Below, in pieces: positions 14,225 through 23,353 of a stretch of 33,367 nucleotides of DNA. The stretch comes from DATFPQ01 sp035264765 (GTDB taxonomy: Bacteria > Actinomycetota > Actinomycetes > Actinomycetales > Angustibacteraceae): assembly GCA_035264765.1 (NCBI GenBank), contig DATFPQ010000218.1:1-33367 (forward strand). Reading direction: 5' to 3'. The first letter of the stretch is position 1. Every line of letters starts with the position of its first letter. The notes beneath the pieces were generated by a model, which worked only from the letters and a program-made list of their open reading frames with translations, was not told the DNA's origin and made no database searches. Both the position numbers and the translations under genes were made by a program.

Positions 14225-15762
14225 GGGAGCCTCCACGCCCTTCCGTCACGGGCCATCATCTCGTCGGCGCTGCTCGGGCCCCAGGTTCCGGCCTGGTACT
14301 GCTCCGGCTGGCCGCGCTTGGCCCAGAAACGCTCGATCGGGTCCAGGATCCGCCAGGACAGCTCGACCTCCTCGTGCCGCGGGAACAGCGGCGGCTCACC
14401 GAGCAGGACGTCGAGGATCAGGCGCTCGTAGGCCTCCGGCGAGGACTCGGTGAACGCGTGCCCGTAGCCGAAGTCCATCGTGACGTCGCGCACCTCCATC
14501 GCGGTGCCGGGCACCTTGGACCCGAACCGCATCGTGATGCCCTCGTCCGGCTGCACGCGGACGACCAGCGCGTTGCGCCCGAGCTCCTCCGTGGCGGTCT
14601 TCTCGAACGGCAGGTGCGGCGCCTGCTTGAAGACGATGGCGATCTCGGTCACCCGCCGGCCCAGCCGCTTGCCAGTGCGCAGGTAGAACGGCACGTCGGC
14701 CCAGCGGCGGGTGTCGATCTCCAGCTTCACCGCGGCGTACGTCTCGGTCGTCGTGTCCCGCGGGATGCCCTCCTCCTCGAGGAAGCCCTTGACCGGCTGG
14801 CCGCCCTGCCACCCCCCGGCGTACTGGCCGCGGGCGGTCGAGCTCGCCAGGTCCTGCGGCCGCCGGACGGCGGACAGCACCTTCTCCTTCTCCGCGCGCA
14901 GGTCCTGCGCGTCGAACGAGACCGGCTCCTCCATCGCGGTCAGGGCGAGCAGTTGCAGCAGGTGGTTCTGGATGACGTCCCGCGCGGCGCCGATGCCGTC
15001 GTAGTAGCCGGCCCGGCCGCCGATGCCGATGTCCTCGGCCATCGTGATCTGCACGTGGTCGACGTAGTGCGCGTTCCAGACCGGCTCGAACATCTGATTG
15101 GCGAAACGCAGCGCCAGGATGTTCTGCACCGTCTCCTTGCCGAGGTAGTGGTCGATCCGGAACACCGAGTCCGGCGGGAACACCTTCGAGACGACGTCGT
15201 TGAGCTCGCGGGCGCTCGCCAGGTCGTGGCCGAACGGCTTCTCGATGACCACCCGGCGCCAGGTGTCGGGCGACGGCTGGGAGAGCCCGGACCGGGCCAG
15301 CTGCTCGCAGACCTGGGCGAAGAAGCGCGGGGGGATCGACAGGTAGAAGGCGTGGTTGCCGCCTGTGCCTCGCTCGATGTCCAGCGCGCGGACCGTCTCC
15401 ACCAGGTTGTCGAACGCGTCGTCGTCGTCGAAGTTGCCGGGGACGAACCGGAAGCCCTCGGCCAGGTGCCGCCAGACGTCCTCGCGGAACGGCGTGCGGG
15501 CGTGCTGCTTCACCGCCTCGTACACGATCTGGCCGAAGTCCTGGTCGGCCCAGTCGCGGCGGGCGAACCCGACGAGCGAGAAGCCCGGCGGCAGCAGACC
15601 GCGGTTGGACAGGTCGTACACGGCGGGCATCAGCTTCTTGCGGGCGAGGTCACCCGTGACGCCGAAGATGACCAGGCTGCACGGCCCGGCGATCTTCTGC
15701 AGCCGCTTGTCGCGCGGGTCGCGGAGCGGGTTCTCGCGGGCGCCCAGCCGGGCAGGACTCAC
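14221..15762 (-). CDS. zwf: Glucose-6-phosphate 1-dehydrogenase
   Basis: First enzyme of the oxidative pentose-phosphate pathway, making 6-phosphogluconolactone and NADPH, 513 aa. Seen: the nucleotide-binding loop VIFGVTGDLARKKLMPAV (about 31-48), the active-site signature RIDHYLGKETVQN, and EDIGIGGRAGYYDGIGAARD. The GTG at 15762 overlaps the pgi stop as GTGA and has GGAGG 7 nt upstream. opcA, encoding its assembly partner, follows directly with the same kind of overlap. Full length and intact. Confidence 0.97.
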   Translation of the reverse strand: MSPARLGARENPLRDPRDKRLQKIAGPCSLVIFGVTGDLARKKLMPAVYDLSNRGLLPPGFSLVGFARRDWADQDFGQIVYEAVKQHARTPFREDVWRHLAEGFRFVPGNFDDDDAFDNLVETVRALDIERGTGGNHAFYLSIPPRFFAQVCEQLARSGLSQPSPDTWRRVVIEKPFGHDLASARELNDVVSKVFPPDSVFRIDHYLGKETVQNILALRFANQMFEPVWNAHYVDHVQITMAEDIGIGGRAGYYDGIGAARDVIQNHLLQLLALTAMEEPVSFDAQDLRAEKEKVLSAVRRPQDLASSTARGQYAGGWQGGQPVKGFLEEEGIPRDTTTETYAAVKLEIDTRRWADVPFYLRTGKRLGRRVTEIAIVFKQAPHLPFEKTATEELGRNALVVRVQPDEGITMRFGSKVPGTAMEVRDVTMDFGYGHAFTESSPEAYERLILDVLLGEPPLFPRHEEVELSWRILDPIERFWAKRGQPEQYQAGTWGPSSADEMMARDGRAWRLP

Positions 15763-17444
15763 TTCAGAACCTCCAGCAGCCGGCGCATGCCGGCTTCTCG
15801 GTCGAGCAGGTGCAGGTGCAGCACCGGGCGTCCGCGGTCGGCGAGGACCTGAGCGTCGCCCACCGCCTGGGCCACGAGAAGCTGGCCGAACGTGAAGCGT
15901 TGTCCCGGCACGTCGAGGTCCCGCGACGGGACGCCCGTGATCTGCAGGTAGACGCCGGTGGCAGGTCCACCCTTGTGGTACTGGCCGGTGGAGTGCAGGA
16001 ACCGCGGTCCCCACCCGAAAGTGGTCGGCCGGCCGGTCCGCTCGGCCAGAGCCGGGCGGACGCCGGCCAGCTCCGCCTGGGCGGCACGGTTCAGGTAGGC
16101 CATCACGGCGAGGTAGCCGCGGTCGGGGTCGAGCGCCGACAGCAGCGCGTCCACGGCGCCCGGCAGGTCACTGACGCCGTTCAGGAGGCCGGGGGTCGAG
16201 TGCACCTCGATGGGGCCGTCGACGAACGCCGGCTCGGTGGAGCCGGACGTCCCCTCCAACCTGCCGCGCGCCGCCTTCTTGGCGCTCTCGACATCGGGCT
16301 GGTCGAAGGGGTTGATCTCTAACAACCGTCCGGCGACGGCGGTGGCGACCTCCCACAGCAGCAGCTGCGCGCCGAGCGCGCCGGCCACGGTCACCTCGGT
16401 CGGCGAGCCCGCGTCGTCCAGCGCGCCGATCGGCTCGGACGTCGGCTCGTCGGCGCCTCCCACGAGGCGAACGGGGAGCACGTCCTGCGCCGGCGCGGCC
16501 GCCTCGGGGGCGTCCGGGCCCCCGACGACGACGGGGAGCAGCCCGGTGCCCTGCTTGCCGGTGCTCTCCGCAAGCAGCTGCTCGGCCCAGTCCGCGAAGC
16601 CCTTGATCGGCGTGCCGTCGTCGACCAGCAGCACCTTGTCCCGCAAGGGGGAAGTGCCACCCATGGCGGCGCCGAGGACCAGGCCCGGGTTGCCCTCGCC
16701 GTCCTCCGCGAGCAGGTCGACGACGACCTCTGCCTCGTCCAGCAGCGCCTCGACGTCCACCCCGGCCAGCCCGCTCGGCACCAGGCCGAACGCGCTCAGG
16801 GCGGAGTAGCGGCCGCCGACGTTCGGGTCGGCCAGGACGATGCGGTAGCCGGCCTCGCGGGCGAGGCTCTCCAGCGGCGAGCCAGGGTCGGTGACGACGA
16901 CGATCCGACCCCGGGGGTCGATGCCGGCGTCCCGGAACGCCTTCTCGTATGCCCGGCGCTGACCGTCGGTCTCGACGGTAGTACCGGACTTGCTCGACAC
17001 CACGAGCACGCTGCGCTCGAGCCGGTGGCCCAGCGCCCACCGGACGTAGTCCGGGTCGCTGGAGTCGAGCACGGTGATCCGCGCCCGGGCCGTGGCGCAG
17101 ATGACCTCCGGAGCCAGCGACGAGCCCCCCATCCCGGCGAGGACGACGTGGTCGACGCCCTCCGCGGTCAGCTCGTCGCGGATCGCGGCGATCTCGCCGA
17201 GAAGGGGCCGCGAGCTGCGGGAGAGGCCGACCCAGGAGAGCCGGACCGCGGACTCCGACTCCGCCTCAGGACCCCACAGCGTGGGGTCCTGGGCGAACAG
17301 CCGAGAGGCGAACCGCTCCTGGACCAGCGAGGGGACGTGCGCCCGGACCGCCTCGGCGGCTTGCCCCGACGCGGTCACCTCCAGCTGCGCAGCGCCCTCC
17401 TCGCCGGCCCAGGTGAGCAGCCAGCCACTGGGCTGTTCGGTCAC
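15759..17444 (-). CDS. pgi: Glucose-6-phosphate isomerase
   Basis: Interconverts glucose 6-phosphate and fructose 6-phosphate, 561 aa, cytoplasmic. It resembles the divergent isomerases encoded beside tal and zwf in actinobacteria more than the classical enzyme. Seen: sugar-isomerase domains with VVLAGMGGSSLAPEVI, SSKSGTTVET, VVVTDPGSPL and GGRYSALSAFGLVP, then DDGTPIKGFADWAEQLLAES and a C-terminal LHSTGQYHKGGP with the His-Lys region. The GTG at 17444 overlaps the tal stop as GTGA and has GGAGG 7 nt upstream. A longer upstream frame is only tal read out of frame. It links glycolysis to the pentose-phosphate genes around it. Confidence 0.93.
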   Translation of the reverse strand: MTEQPSGWLLTWAGEEGAAQLEVTASGQAAEAVRAHVPSLVQERFASRLFAQDPTLWGPEAESESAVRLSWVGLSRSSRPLLGEIAAIRDELTAEGVDHVVLAGMGGSSLAPEVICATARARITVLDSSDPDYVRWALGHRLERSVLVVSSKSGTTVETDGQRRAYEKAFRDAGIDPRGRIVVVTDPGSPLESLAREAGYRIVLADPNVGGRYSALSAFGLVPSGLAGVDVEALLDEAEVVVDLLAEDGEGNPGLVLGAAMGGTSPLRDKVLLVDDGTPIKGFADWAEQLLAESTGKQGTGLLPVVVGGPDAPEAAAPAQDVLPVRLVGGADEPTSEPIGALDDAGSPTEVTVAGALGAQLLLWEVATAVAGRLLEINPFDQPDVESAKKAARGRLEGTSGSTEPAFVDGPIEVHSTPGLLNGVSDLPGAVDALLSALDPDRGYLAVMAYLNRAAQAELAGVRPALAERTGRPTTFGWGPRFLHSTGQYHKGGPATGVYLQITGVPSRDLDVPGQRFTFGQLLVAQAVGDAQVLADRGRPVLHLHLLDREAGMRRLLEVLK

Positions 17445-18577
17445 TGGCCGCCCTCCTCGGCCGACTCCGAGGAGGCGGCGCGGGCGAGCTGGTCGTTCAC
17501 GGTGGCGTTGAGCTCGTCCCAGCTCTTGTCGAACTTCGAGACGCCCTCGCGCTCGAGCTGGTCGGTGACCTCGCTGTAGGAGATGCCGAGCCGCTCCAGC
17601 GCGTCGAGCTGCTCGCGCGCCTCGTCGTACCGCCCGCGCACGCTGTCGCCCGTGATCTCGCCGTGGTCGGCGAAGGCGTCCATCGTCGCGTGCGGCATGG
17701 TGTTCACGGTGCCGCTGGTGATCAGCTCGGTGACGTACATGGTGTCGGGGTACGACGGGTCCTTGACGCCGGTCGACGCCCACAGCGGGCGCTGGGGGTT
17801 GGCCCCGTCGTCGGCGAGCACCTGCCAGCGCGGCGTCGAGAAGACCTCCTCGTACGCCTGGAAGGCCAGGCGGGCGTTGGCGATGGCGGCCTTGCCGCGC
17901 AGGGCCTTGGCCTCGTCGGTGCCGATGGCGTCGATCCGCTTGTCGTACTCGGTGTCGACCCGGGAGACGAAGAAGGACGCGACCGAGTGGATCGTGCTGA
18001 GGTCGCGGCCGGCCTCGCGCGCCTGCTCCAGGCCGGTCAGGTACGCCTGCATCACGCCGCGGTAGCGGTCCAGGGAGAAGATCAGCGTGACGTTGACGCT
18101 GATGCCCTCGCTGGTGGCCTGGGTGATCGCCGGAAGGCCCTCGACGGTCGCCGGGATCTTGATCATCACGTTCGGCCGGTCGACCGCCTCGTACAGCGCA
18201 CGCGCGGTCTCGATCGTCTTGCCGGTGTCGTGGGCGAGCCGGGGGTCGACCTCGATCGAGACGCGACCGTCGACGCCGTTGGTGCGGTCGTAGATCGGAC
18301 GCATCACGTCGCAGGCCTCGCGGACGTCGGACGTGGTGAGCTCGAAGACGGCGCGGTCGACGTCCTTGCCGCCGGCCGCGATCTCACGCAGCTGGTCGTC
18401 GTAAGCGTCGCCCTTCGCCAGCGCGCTGGCGAAGATCGTCGGGTTCGTCGTGACGCCCACGACGGACTTGTTGTCGATCAACCGCTGCAGGTCGCCGCTG
18501 CGCAGCAGCTCACGCGACAGGTCGTCGAGCCAGATGGAGACACCCTGCTCTGACAGCTGGGCGAGTGCGTCGGTCAT
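17441..18577 (-). CDS. tal: Transaldolase
   Basis: Transfers a dihydroxyacetone unit between sugar phosphates in the non-oxidative pentose-phosphate pathway, 378 aa. Seen: SIWLDDLSRELL near the N-terminus, the signature GVTTNPTIFASAL (about 41-53), VSIEVDPRLAHDT, catalytic lysine in NVMIKIPAT, and NVTLIFSLDRYRGVMQAY. Length fits the long actinobacterial transaldolases. The ATG at 18577 has GGGAGG 6 nt upstream. tkt lies 45 bp upstream, the only real gap inside this operon. Confidence 0.97.
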   Translation of the reverse strand: MTDALAQLSEQGVSIWLDDLSRELLRSGDLQRLIDNKSVVGVTTNPTIFASALAKGDAYDDQLREIAAGGKDVDRAVFELTTSDVREACDVMRPIYDRTNGVDGRVSIEVDPRLAHDTGKTIETARALYEAVDRPNVMIKIPATVEGLPAITQATSEGISVNVTLIFSLDRYRGVMQAYLTGLEQAREAGRDLSTIHSVASFFVSRVDTEYDKRIDAIGTDEAKALRGKAAIANARLAFQAYEEVFSTPRWQVLADDGANPQRPLWASTGVKDPSYPDTMYVTELITSGTVNTMPHATMDAFADHGEITGDSVRGRYDEAREQLDALERLGISYSEVTDQLEREGVSKFDKSWDELNATVNDQLARAASSESAEEGGQ

Positions 18578-18622
18578 GTCGGTCCTCCCGGACGCTGGTG
18601 GTTGGCTGGAGTCGGTGCGGGC

Positions 18623-20830
18623 TCAGGCGGGGCGGTCGCCCGTGCCGGCGGTGGTGGGCGCGGAGGTCTGCTGCTCGCCGCCCGGACGGACGTCGCGACC
18701 GGCCTCCGAGATGCTCTCGCGGGCGGCGGCGGCCACGGCGTCCGCGGTGATGCCGAACTCGCGGAAGATCGTCTTGTAGTCGGCCGAGGCGCCGAAGTGC
18801 TCCAGGGAGACGATCCGGCCGGCGTCGCCGACCACCTCGCGCCAGCCCTGGCCGACCGCGGCCTCGACGCTGACCCGCGCCCGGACGGACGGGGGCAGCA
18901 CCTCGTCCCGGTACTCGCGGGGCTGAGCGGCGAACCACTCCCGGCACGGCATCGAGACCACGCGGGCGCGGATGCCGTCGGCCTGCAGCTTCTCGCGCGC
19001 CTCGACGGCGAGCTGGACCTCGGAGCCGGTGGCCACGAGCACGACTTGGGGGTCACCGCCCTCGGCCTCGGCCAGGACGTAACCGCCCTTGGCGACGCCC
19101 TCGGCGGAGGCGAACTTGCCCTCGCCGCGGTCGAGTACCGGCAGGTTCTGCCGGGTCAGCGCCAGGCCGGCGGGGCGGTCCTTGTGCTCCAGGATCGTCC
19201 GCCAGGCCCACGCGGTCTCGTTGGCGTCACCCGGCCGGACGACGTCCAGGCCCGGGATGGCGCGCAGTGCGGCCAGGTGCTCCACGGGCTGGTGGGTCGG
19301 GCCGTCCTCGCCGAGCCCGATCGAGTCGTGGGTCCAGACGTAGGTCACCGGCAGCTGCATGATCGCCGCGAGGCGCACCGCCGGGCGCATGTAGTCGCTG
19401 AACACCAGGAAGGTGCCGCCGTAGGGGCGGGTGAGGCTCTGCAGCGCGATGCCGTTGAGGATCGAGCCCATCCCGTGCTCGCGGATGCCGAAGTGCAGCG
19501 TGCGGCCGTAGGGGCCGCCCTGCCAGTCCTTGGTCTGCCGGTCGGACGGGATGAAGGACGGCTCGCCCTCCATCGTCGTGTTGTTGCTCTCGGCGAGGTC
19601 GGCCGAGCCGCCCCACAGCTCGGGCAGCGCCGGCGCCAGGGCGGTCAGGACGTTGCCGGACGCCTTGCGGGTCGCCATGCCCTTGGGGTCGGGGTCGAAG
19701 GTCGGCAGCGCGTCGGTCCAGCCGTCCGGCAGCTCCCGAGCCGTGAGCCGGTCGAGCAGCTTCGCGCGGTCGGCGTTGGCCTCGCGCCAGGACTGATACT
19801 TCCCGTTCCACTCCTCGTGCAGCCGCGCACCCTTGTCCACGACCGAGCGGGCGTGCGACAGGACCTCGTCGCTGACCTCGAACGTCTTGTCCGGGTCGAA
19901 GCCGAGCAGCCGTTTGGTGGCCGCTACCTCCTCGTCGCCGAGGGCGGAGCCGTGGGACTTGCCGGTGTTCTGCTTGTTCGGGGCAGGCCACCCGATGATC
20001 GTTCGCAGCTGGATGAACGAGGGCCGGCCGGTCTCGGCTTTGGCGGCCTCGATCGCGGCGAGCAGCGCGTCAACGTCCTCGACGTACTCGCTGCCCTGCT
20101 TCCAGTCGACGGTCTGGACGTGCCAGCCGTAGGCCTCGTAGCGCTTCGCGACGTCCTCGCTGAACGAGATGTCGGTGTCGTCCTCGATCGAGATCTGGTT
20201 GCTGTCGTAGATCAGGACGAGGTTGCCGAGCTGCTGGTGGCCGGCGAGCGAGCTGGCCTCCGACGTCACGCCCTCCATCAGGTCGCCATCCGAGGCCAGC
20301 ACGTACACGTGGTGGTCGAACGGGCTCTCGCCGGGCGAGGCGTCCGGGTCAAGCAGGCCGCGCTCGCGGCGGGCGGCCATCGCCATGCCGACCGCGCTGG
20401 CCACGCCCTGGCCGAGCGGGCCGGTCGTGATCTCGACGCCGCGGGTGTGCCGGTACTCGGGGTGGCCGGGGGTCTTGGAGCCCCAGGTCCGCAGCGCCTG
20501 CAGGTCGGACAGCTCCAGGCCGTAGCCGGACAGGTACAGCTGGATGTACAGCGTGAGGCTGGAGTGGCCGCAGGAGAGCACGAACCGGTCGCGGCCCAGC
20601 CACTGGTCGTCGTTCGGGTCGTGGCGCATCACGTCGTGGAAGAGCAGGTACGCCACCGGCGCCAGGCTCATCGCCGTGCCCGGGTGGCCGTTGCCCACCT
20701 TCTGCACCGCGTCGGCCGCGAGCAGCCGGACGGTGTCGACGGTGCGGACGTCGACGTCGCTCCACCCGGCTCGGGTGGCTACGGGAGCGGACAGCTCCGC
20801 GGATCGGGTGGACGTCGTCTGATCGCTCAC
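18623..20830 (-). CDS. tkt: Transketolase
   Basis: Thiamine-diphosphate enzyme that moves two-carbon units between sugar phosphates, 735 aa. Seen: VGNGHPGTAMSLAPVAYLLF at the N-terminus, GPLGQGVASAVGMAMA, the thiamine-diphosphate motif SDGDLMEGVTSEASSLAG...DSN, HGSALGDEEV, the acid-catalysis segment FGIREHGMGSILNGIAL, and a C-terminal regulatory domain with VATGSEVQLAVEA. The GTG at 20830 has AGAGGA about 8 nt upstream. It is the first gene of the tkt-tal-pgi-zwf-opcA-pgl operon and is divergent from ctaB. Confidence 0.97.
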   Translation of the reverse strand: MSDQTTSTRSAELSAPVATRAGWSDVDVRTVDTVRLLAADAVQKVGNGHPGTAMSLAPVAYLLFHDVMRHDPNDDQWLGRDRFVLSCGHSSLTLYIQLYLSGYGLELSDLQALRTWGSKTPGHPEYRHTRGVEITTGPLGQGVASAVGMAMAARRERGLLDPDASPGESPFDHHVYVLASDGDLMEGVTSEASSLAGHQQLGNLVLIYDSNQISIEDDTDISFSEDVAKRYEAYGWHVQTVDWKQGSEYVEDVDALLAAIEAAKAETGRPSFIQLRTIIGWPAPNKQNTGKSHGSALGDEEVAATKRLLGFDPDKTFEVSDEVLSHARSVVDKGARLHEEWNGKYQSWREANADRAKLLDRLTARELPDGWTDALPTFDPDPKGMATRKASGNVLTALAPALPELWGGSADLAESNNTTMEGEPSFIPSDRQTKDWQGGPYGRTLHFGIREHGMGSILNGIALQSLTRPYGGTFLVFSDYMRPAVRLAAIMQLPVTYVWTHDSIGLGEDGPTHQPVEHLAALRAIPGLDVVRPGDANETAWAWRTILEHKDRPAGLALTRQNLPVLDRGEGKFASAEGVAKGGYVLAEAEGGDPQVVLVATGSEVQLAVEAREKLQADGIRARVVSMPCREWFAAQPREYRDEVLPPSVRARVSVEAAVGQGWREVVGDAGRIVSLEHFGASADYKTIFREFGITADAVAAAARESISEAGRDVRPGGEQQTSAPTTAGTGDRPA

Positions 20831-20915
20831 GTGATGTTCCTCTCGCGGACGTTCGTGGTGGGGTTACCGCTCGCCTCCCGGGCGGCGCGGGGCGACGCTG
20901 CCCGTGCTGCCGTCG

Positions 20916-20921
20916 AGCCTA
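20916..20921 (-). promoter_or_regulatory. Candidate -10 box for the tkt operon
   Basis: TAGGCT on the minus strand would start a leader of about 79 nt before the tkt GTG. The -35 region is not recognisable. Confidence 0.35.
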
Positions 20922-21047
20922 GTCCTGCCCCCGCAAGGCGCACACGGAGCGGTATCCGGCCTGCTCAGGGGGCACTTTGGCGCGTGTGCGAGGGTGCCCG
21001 CCGCCGCGTCGGTGCGGCGTCGGTCAGGTGCGCCGGAGGTCCCGGCG

Positions 21048-21053
21048 TAGCAT
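21048..21053 (+). promoter_or_regulatory. Candidate -10 box for ctaB
   Basis: TAGCAT in the 278-bp tkt-ctaB divergent region would give a leader of about 48 nt. No convincing -35. Confidence 0.35.
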
Positions 21054-21108
21054 GGACGCCGAACGGCGCGCCGGGGAGCGGCGGGCGACCTGCGCACCTG
21101 AGGATCTT

Positions 21109-22047
21109 GTGACCACGACGGACCACCGCACGGGGCTGGCGCTTGCGCCGTCCCGCCGAACCGTCGCCGCGACCCTGCACGGGTACGTCGCCCTCACCAA
21201 GCCACGGATCATCGAGACGCTGCTCGTCACGACGGTGCCCACCATGTTCCTGGCCGCGAACGGGCTGCCGCCCGCGTGGCTGGTCCTCGCGACCCTGTTC
21301 GGCGGGATCCTGGCGGCGGGCAGCGCGAACACCCTGAACTGCTACCTCGACCGCGACATCGACCAGGTCATGCACCGCACTCGCAACCGGCCGCTGGCCA
21401 CCGGCGCGGTCTCACCGCGCGAGGCGCTGGCGTTCGGGCTCGTGCTCGGTGTGGCGTCCGTGCTGTGGCTCGGCGTGGCCGTGAACTGGCTGTCGGCCGG
21501 CCTGGCGCTGGGGGCGATCGCGTTTTACGTGCTCGTCTACACGATGGTGCTCAAGCGCCGGACGCCGCAGAACATCGTCTGGGGCGGTGCCGCGGGCTGC
21601 ATGCAGGTGCTGATCGGCTGGGCCGCCGTCACCGGCTCGCTGAGCTGGGCGCCGTTCGTGCTGTTCCTCGTGATCTTCCTGTGGACGCCGCCGCACTACT
21701 GGCCGTTGTCCATGCGGTTCGAGGACGACTACGCGGCCGCGGGGGTGCCGATGCTGCCGGTCGTGGCCTCCGACGTCGCGGTCGCCCGTCGGGTGGTGGC
21801 CTACTCCTGGGCGATGGTGGGCGCCTCGCTGCTGCTCGTCCCGGTCGCCCCCACCGGGCCGGTCTACGCCGTTTGCGCGGTGGTGCTCGGCGCCGTGTTC
21901 CTCGTCGAGGCGCACCGCCTGCTGGCCCGCGCGCGCGCCGGCGTCGTGGGGTCGCGGCTGAACCCCATGCGGCTGTTCCACTTCTCGATCACGTACGTGT
22001 CGCTGCTGTTCGTCGCCGTCGCCGTGGACCCGTTCCTGCGCTTCTGA
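21109..22047 (+). CDS. ctaB: Protoheme IX farnesyltransferase (heme O synthase)
   Basis: Membrane prenyltransferase of the UbiA family that adds a farnesyl group to heme B to make heme O for cytochrome oxidase, 312 aa. Seen: YVALTKPRIIETLLVTTVPTM at the first membrane segment, the polyprenyl-diphosphate-binding motif with Asn77, Asp81 and Asp85 followed by MHRTRNRPLATG, YTMVLKRRTPQNIVWGGAAG, and about eight to nine hydrophobic segments. The GTG at 21109 is preceded by GAGGATCTT and starts the family-length protein. It diverges from tkt, as is usual in actinobacteria. Its last 59 bp overlap the end of the oppositely oriented sensor-kinase gene. Confidence 0.96.
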   Translation: MTTTDHRTGLALAPSRRTVAATLHGYVALTKPRIIETLLVTTVPTMFLAANGLPPAWLVLATLFGGILAAGSANTLNCYLDRDIDQVMHRTRNRPLATGAVSPREALAFGLVLGVASVLWLGVAVNWLSAGLALGAIAFYVLVYTMVLKRRTPQNIVWGGAAGCMQVLIGWAAVTGSLSWAPFVLFLVIFLWTPPHYWPLSMRFEDDYAAAGVPMLPVVASDVAVARRVVAYSWAMVGASLLLVPVAPTGPVYAVCAVVLGAVFLVEAHRLLARARAGVVGSRLNPMRLFHFSITYVSLLFVAVAVDPFLRF

Positions 22048-23350
22048 CCGGTCCGGGCAGGTCGAGCTCCACGCAGGTGCCGCCGCCGTCCGGGGTGGCG
22101 ATCGTCAGCTCGCCGCCGCTGGCGTGCGCGGTCCACTGGGCGATGCTCAGCCCCAGCCCGGTGGAGCCCGCGCCGGACAGCCCGCGTGCCAGGGCCTCCT
22201 CGGGGTCCTCGATGCCGGGGCCCTCGTCGGCGACCACGATCCGGGCCCCGCCGCCGCGTCGCGCGGACACGGCCACCCGCAGCGGCGTGCCGTCCTCGGT
22301 GTGCGCGAAGACGTTGCCGAGCAGGGCGTCCAGTGCCTCGGACAGCTCCTCCGCCGGCGCCGCGACCTCGAGCGGGCCCGCGCCCAGGTCGACGTCCATG
22401 TGCCGCTGCTCCTCGACCGCCAGCATGCTCCAGAACTCGGCCCGTTCGGTCACCACGGCGACCGCGTCGCAGCGCCGCTCGCCCGGGGTCTCGGGGGAGC
22501 GAGCCTCGCGGATGACGGCGTCGACCGTCCGCTCGAGCTCGGTCAGCAGCCCGGCGACGCGGGTGCGCTCCTCGTCGTCCAGGAGCGAGTCCGCGCTCAG
22601 CCGCAGGGCCGTGAGCGGGGTTCGGAGCCGGTGCGCGATGGTGCCTGCACGCTCCCGCTCTCGTTCCAGGAGCTGGCTGATCCGGTCCGCCAGCTGGTTC
22701 AGCGCCTGACCCACCGCCACCACCTCGGGCGGGCCGCTCGGCTCCACCCGCTCGTCCAGCCGGCCGTCCGCCAGGTCGGCCGCCGTCGCCGCCAGCTCGC
22801 GGATCGGCCGGACGAAGGAGCGGCCCAGCCGGTCCGCCGTCAGGGTGGCGAGCACCACCAGCATGACGCCCAGCAGGGCGAGGACGACGTAGCTGCGCGC
22901 CAGCCCCCGATGCAGCCGGTCGGTGGTGACGAGGACCTGCAGGACGTCGGGCGGCCCCTGCGCACGGAACACCGGGACGACCAGCTCACGGCCGTCCGGG
23001 ACGTCGACCACCGTCGTCCGGCCCTGCCCGCGCGCGAACCGGACGGCGGGGGTGTCGGTCCGCTGGCGCGCCGCGGCCGCCGCCTCGCCGGGCACGCTCC
23101 CGCCGCTGGCGCGGTCCAGGGCGGCGCGCGCGCCGCCGACCGACTGCTCGTACGCCGTCAGCGCGTCGCGCACCTCGGCGGTGCTCGTGGCGCTGCCGAT
23201 GACGGTGGCCAGGTCCTGGGCCGCCACGCTCGCCGCGACGGTGGCCTCGTCGGTGGTGATCTTGTGGAGCCCCGCGCCGAGCGCCACGAGCAGCGCCACG
23301 ACGACGCAGGAGGTCGCCGCGGCCGCGAGCCAGATGACGCTGCGCCGCAC
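21989..23350 (-). CDS. Two-component sensor histidine kinase with HAMP domain
   Basis: A 453-residue membrane kinase. Seen: membrane segment 1 (about 8-28), an extracytoplasmic domain of about 120 residues with no recognised fold, membrane segment 2 (about 153-171), HAMP (about 172-228, RPIRELAATAADLADG), the phosphoacceptor box HRLRTPLTALRLSADSL with His240, and the ATP-binding domain with Asn346, DEGPGIEDPEEA (Asp375) and STGLGLSIAQW. The H-box reads AHRLRTPL where AHELRTPL is commoner. It starts 3 bp after the regulator stop. The last roughly 20 residues are Arg/Thr-rich and encoded over the end of ctaB. The signal sensed is unknown. Confidence 0.94.
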   Translation of the reverse strand: MRRSVIWLAAAATSCVVVALLVALGAGLHKITTDEATVAASVAAQDLATVIGSATSTAEVRDALTAYEQSVGGARAALDRASGGSVPGEAAAAARQRTDTPAVRFARGQGRTTVVDVPDGRELVVPVFRAQGPPDVLQVLVTTDRLHRGLARSYVVLALLGVMLVVLATLTADRLGRSFVRPIRELAATAADLADGRLDERVEPSGPPEVVAVGQALNQLADRISQLLERERERAGTIAHRLRTPLTALRLSADSLLDDEERTRVAGLLTELERTVDAVIREARSPETPGERRCDAVAVVTERAEFWSMLAVEEQRHMDVDLGAGPLEVAAPAEELSEALDALLGNVFAHTEDGTPLRVAVSARRGGGARIVVADEGPGIEDPEEALARGLSGAGSTGLGLSIAQWTAHASGGELTIATPDGGGTCVELDLPGPVRSAGTGPRRRRRTAATRT

Positions 23351-23353
23351 GGC

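Noticed and set aside
18602..21112. An 836-codon plus-strand open frame opposite tkt
   Set aside because: It mirrors tkt in GC-rich DNA and has no recognisable domain; tkt is intact and conserved on the other strand.
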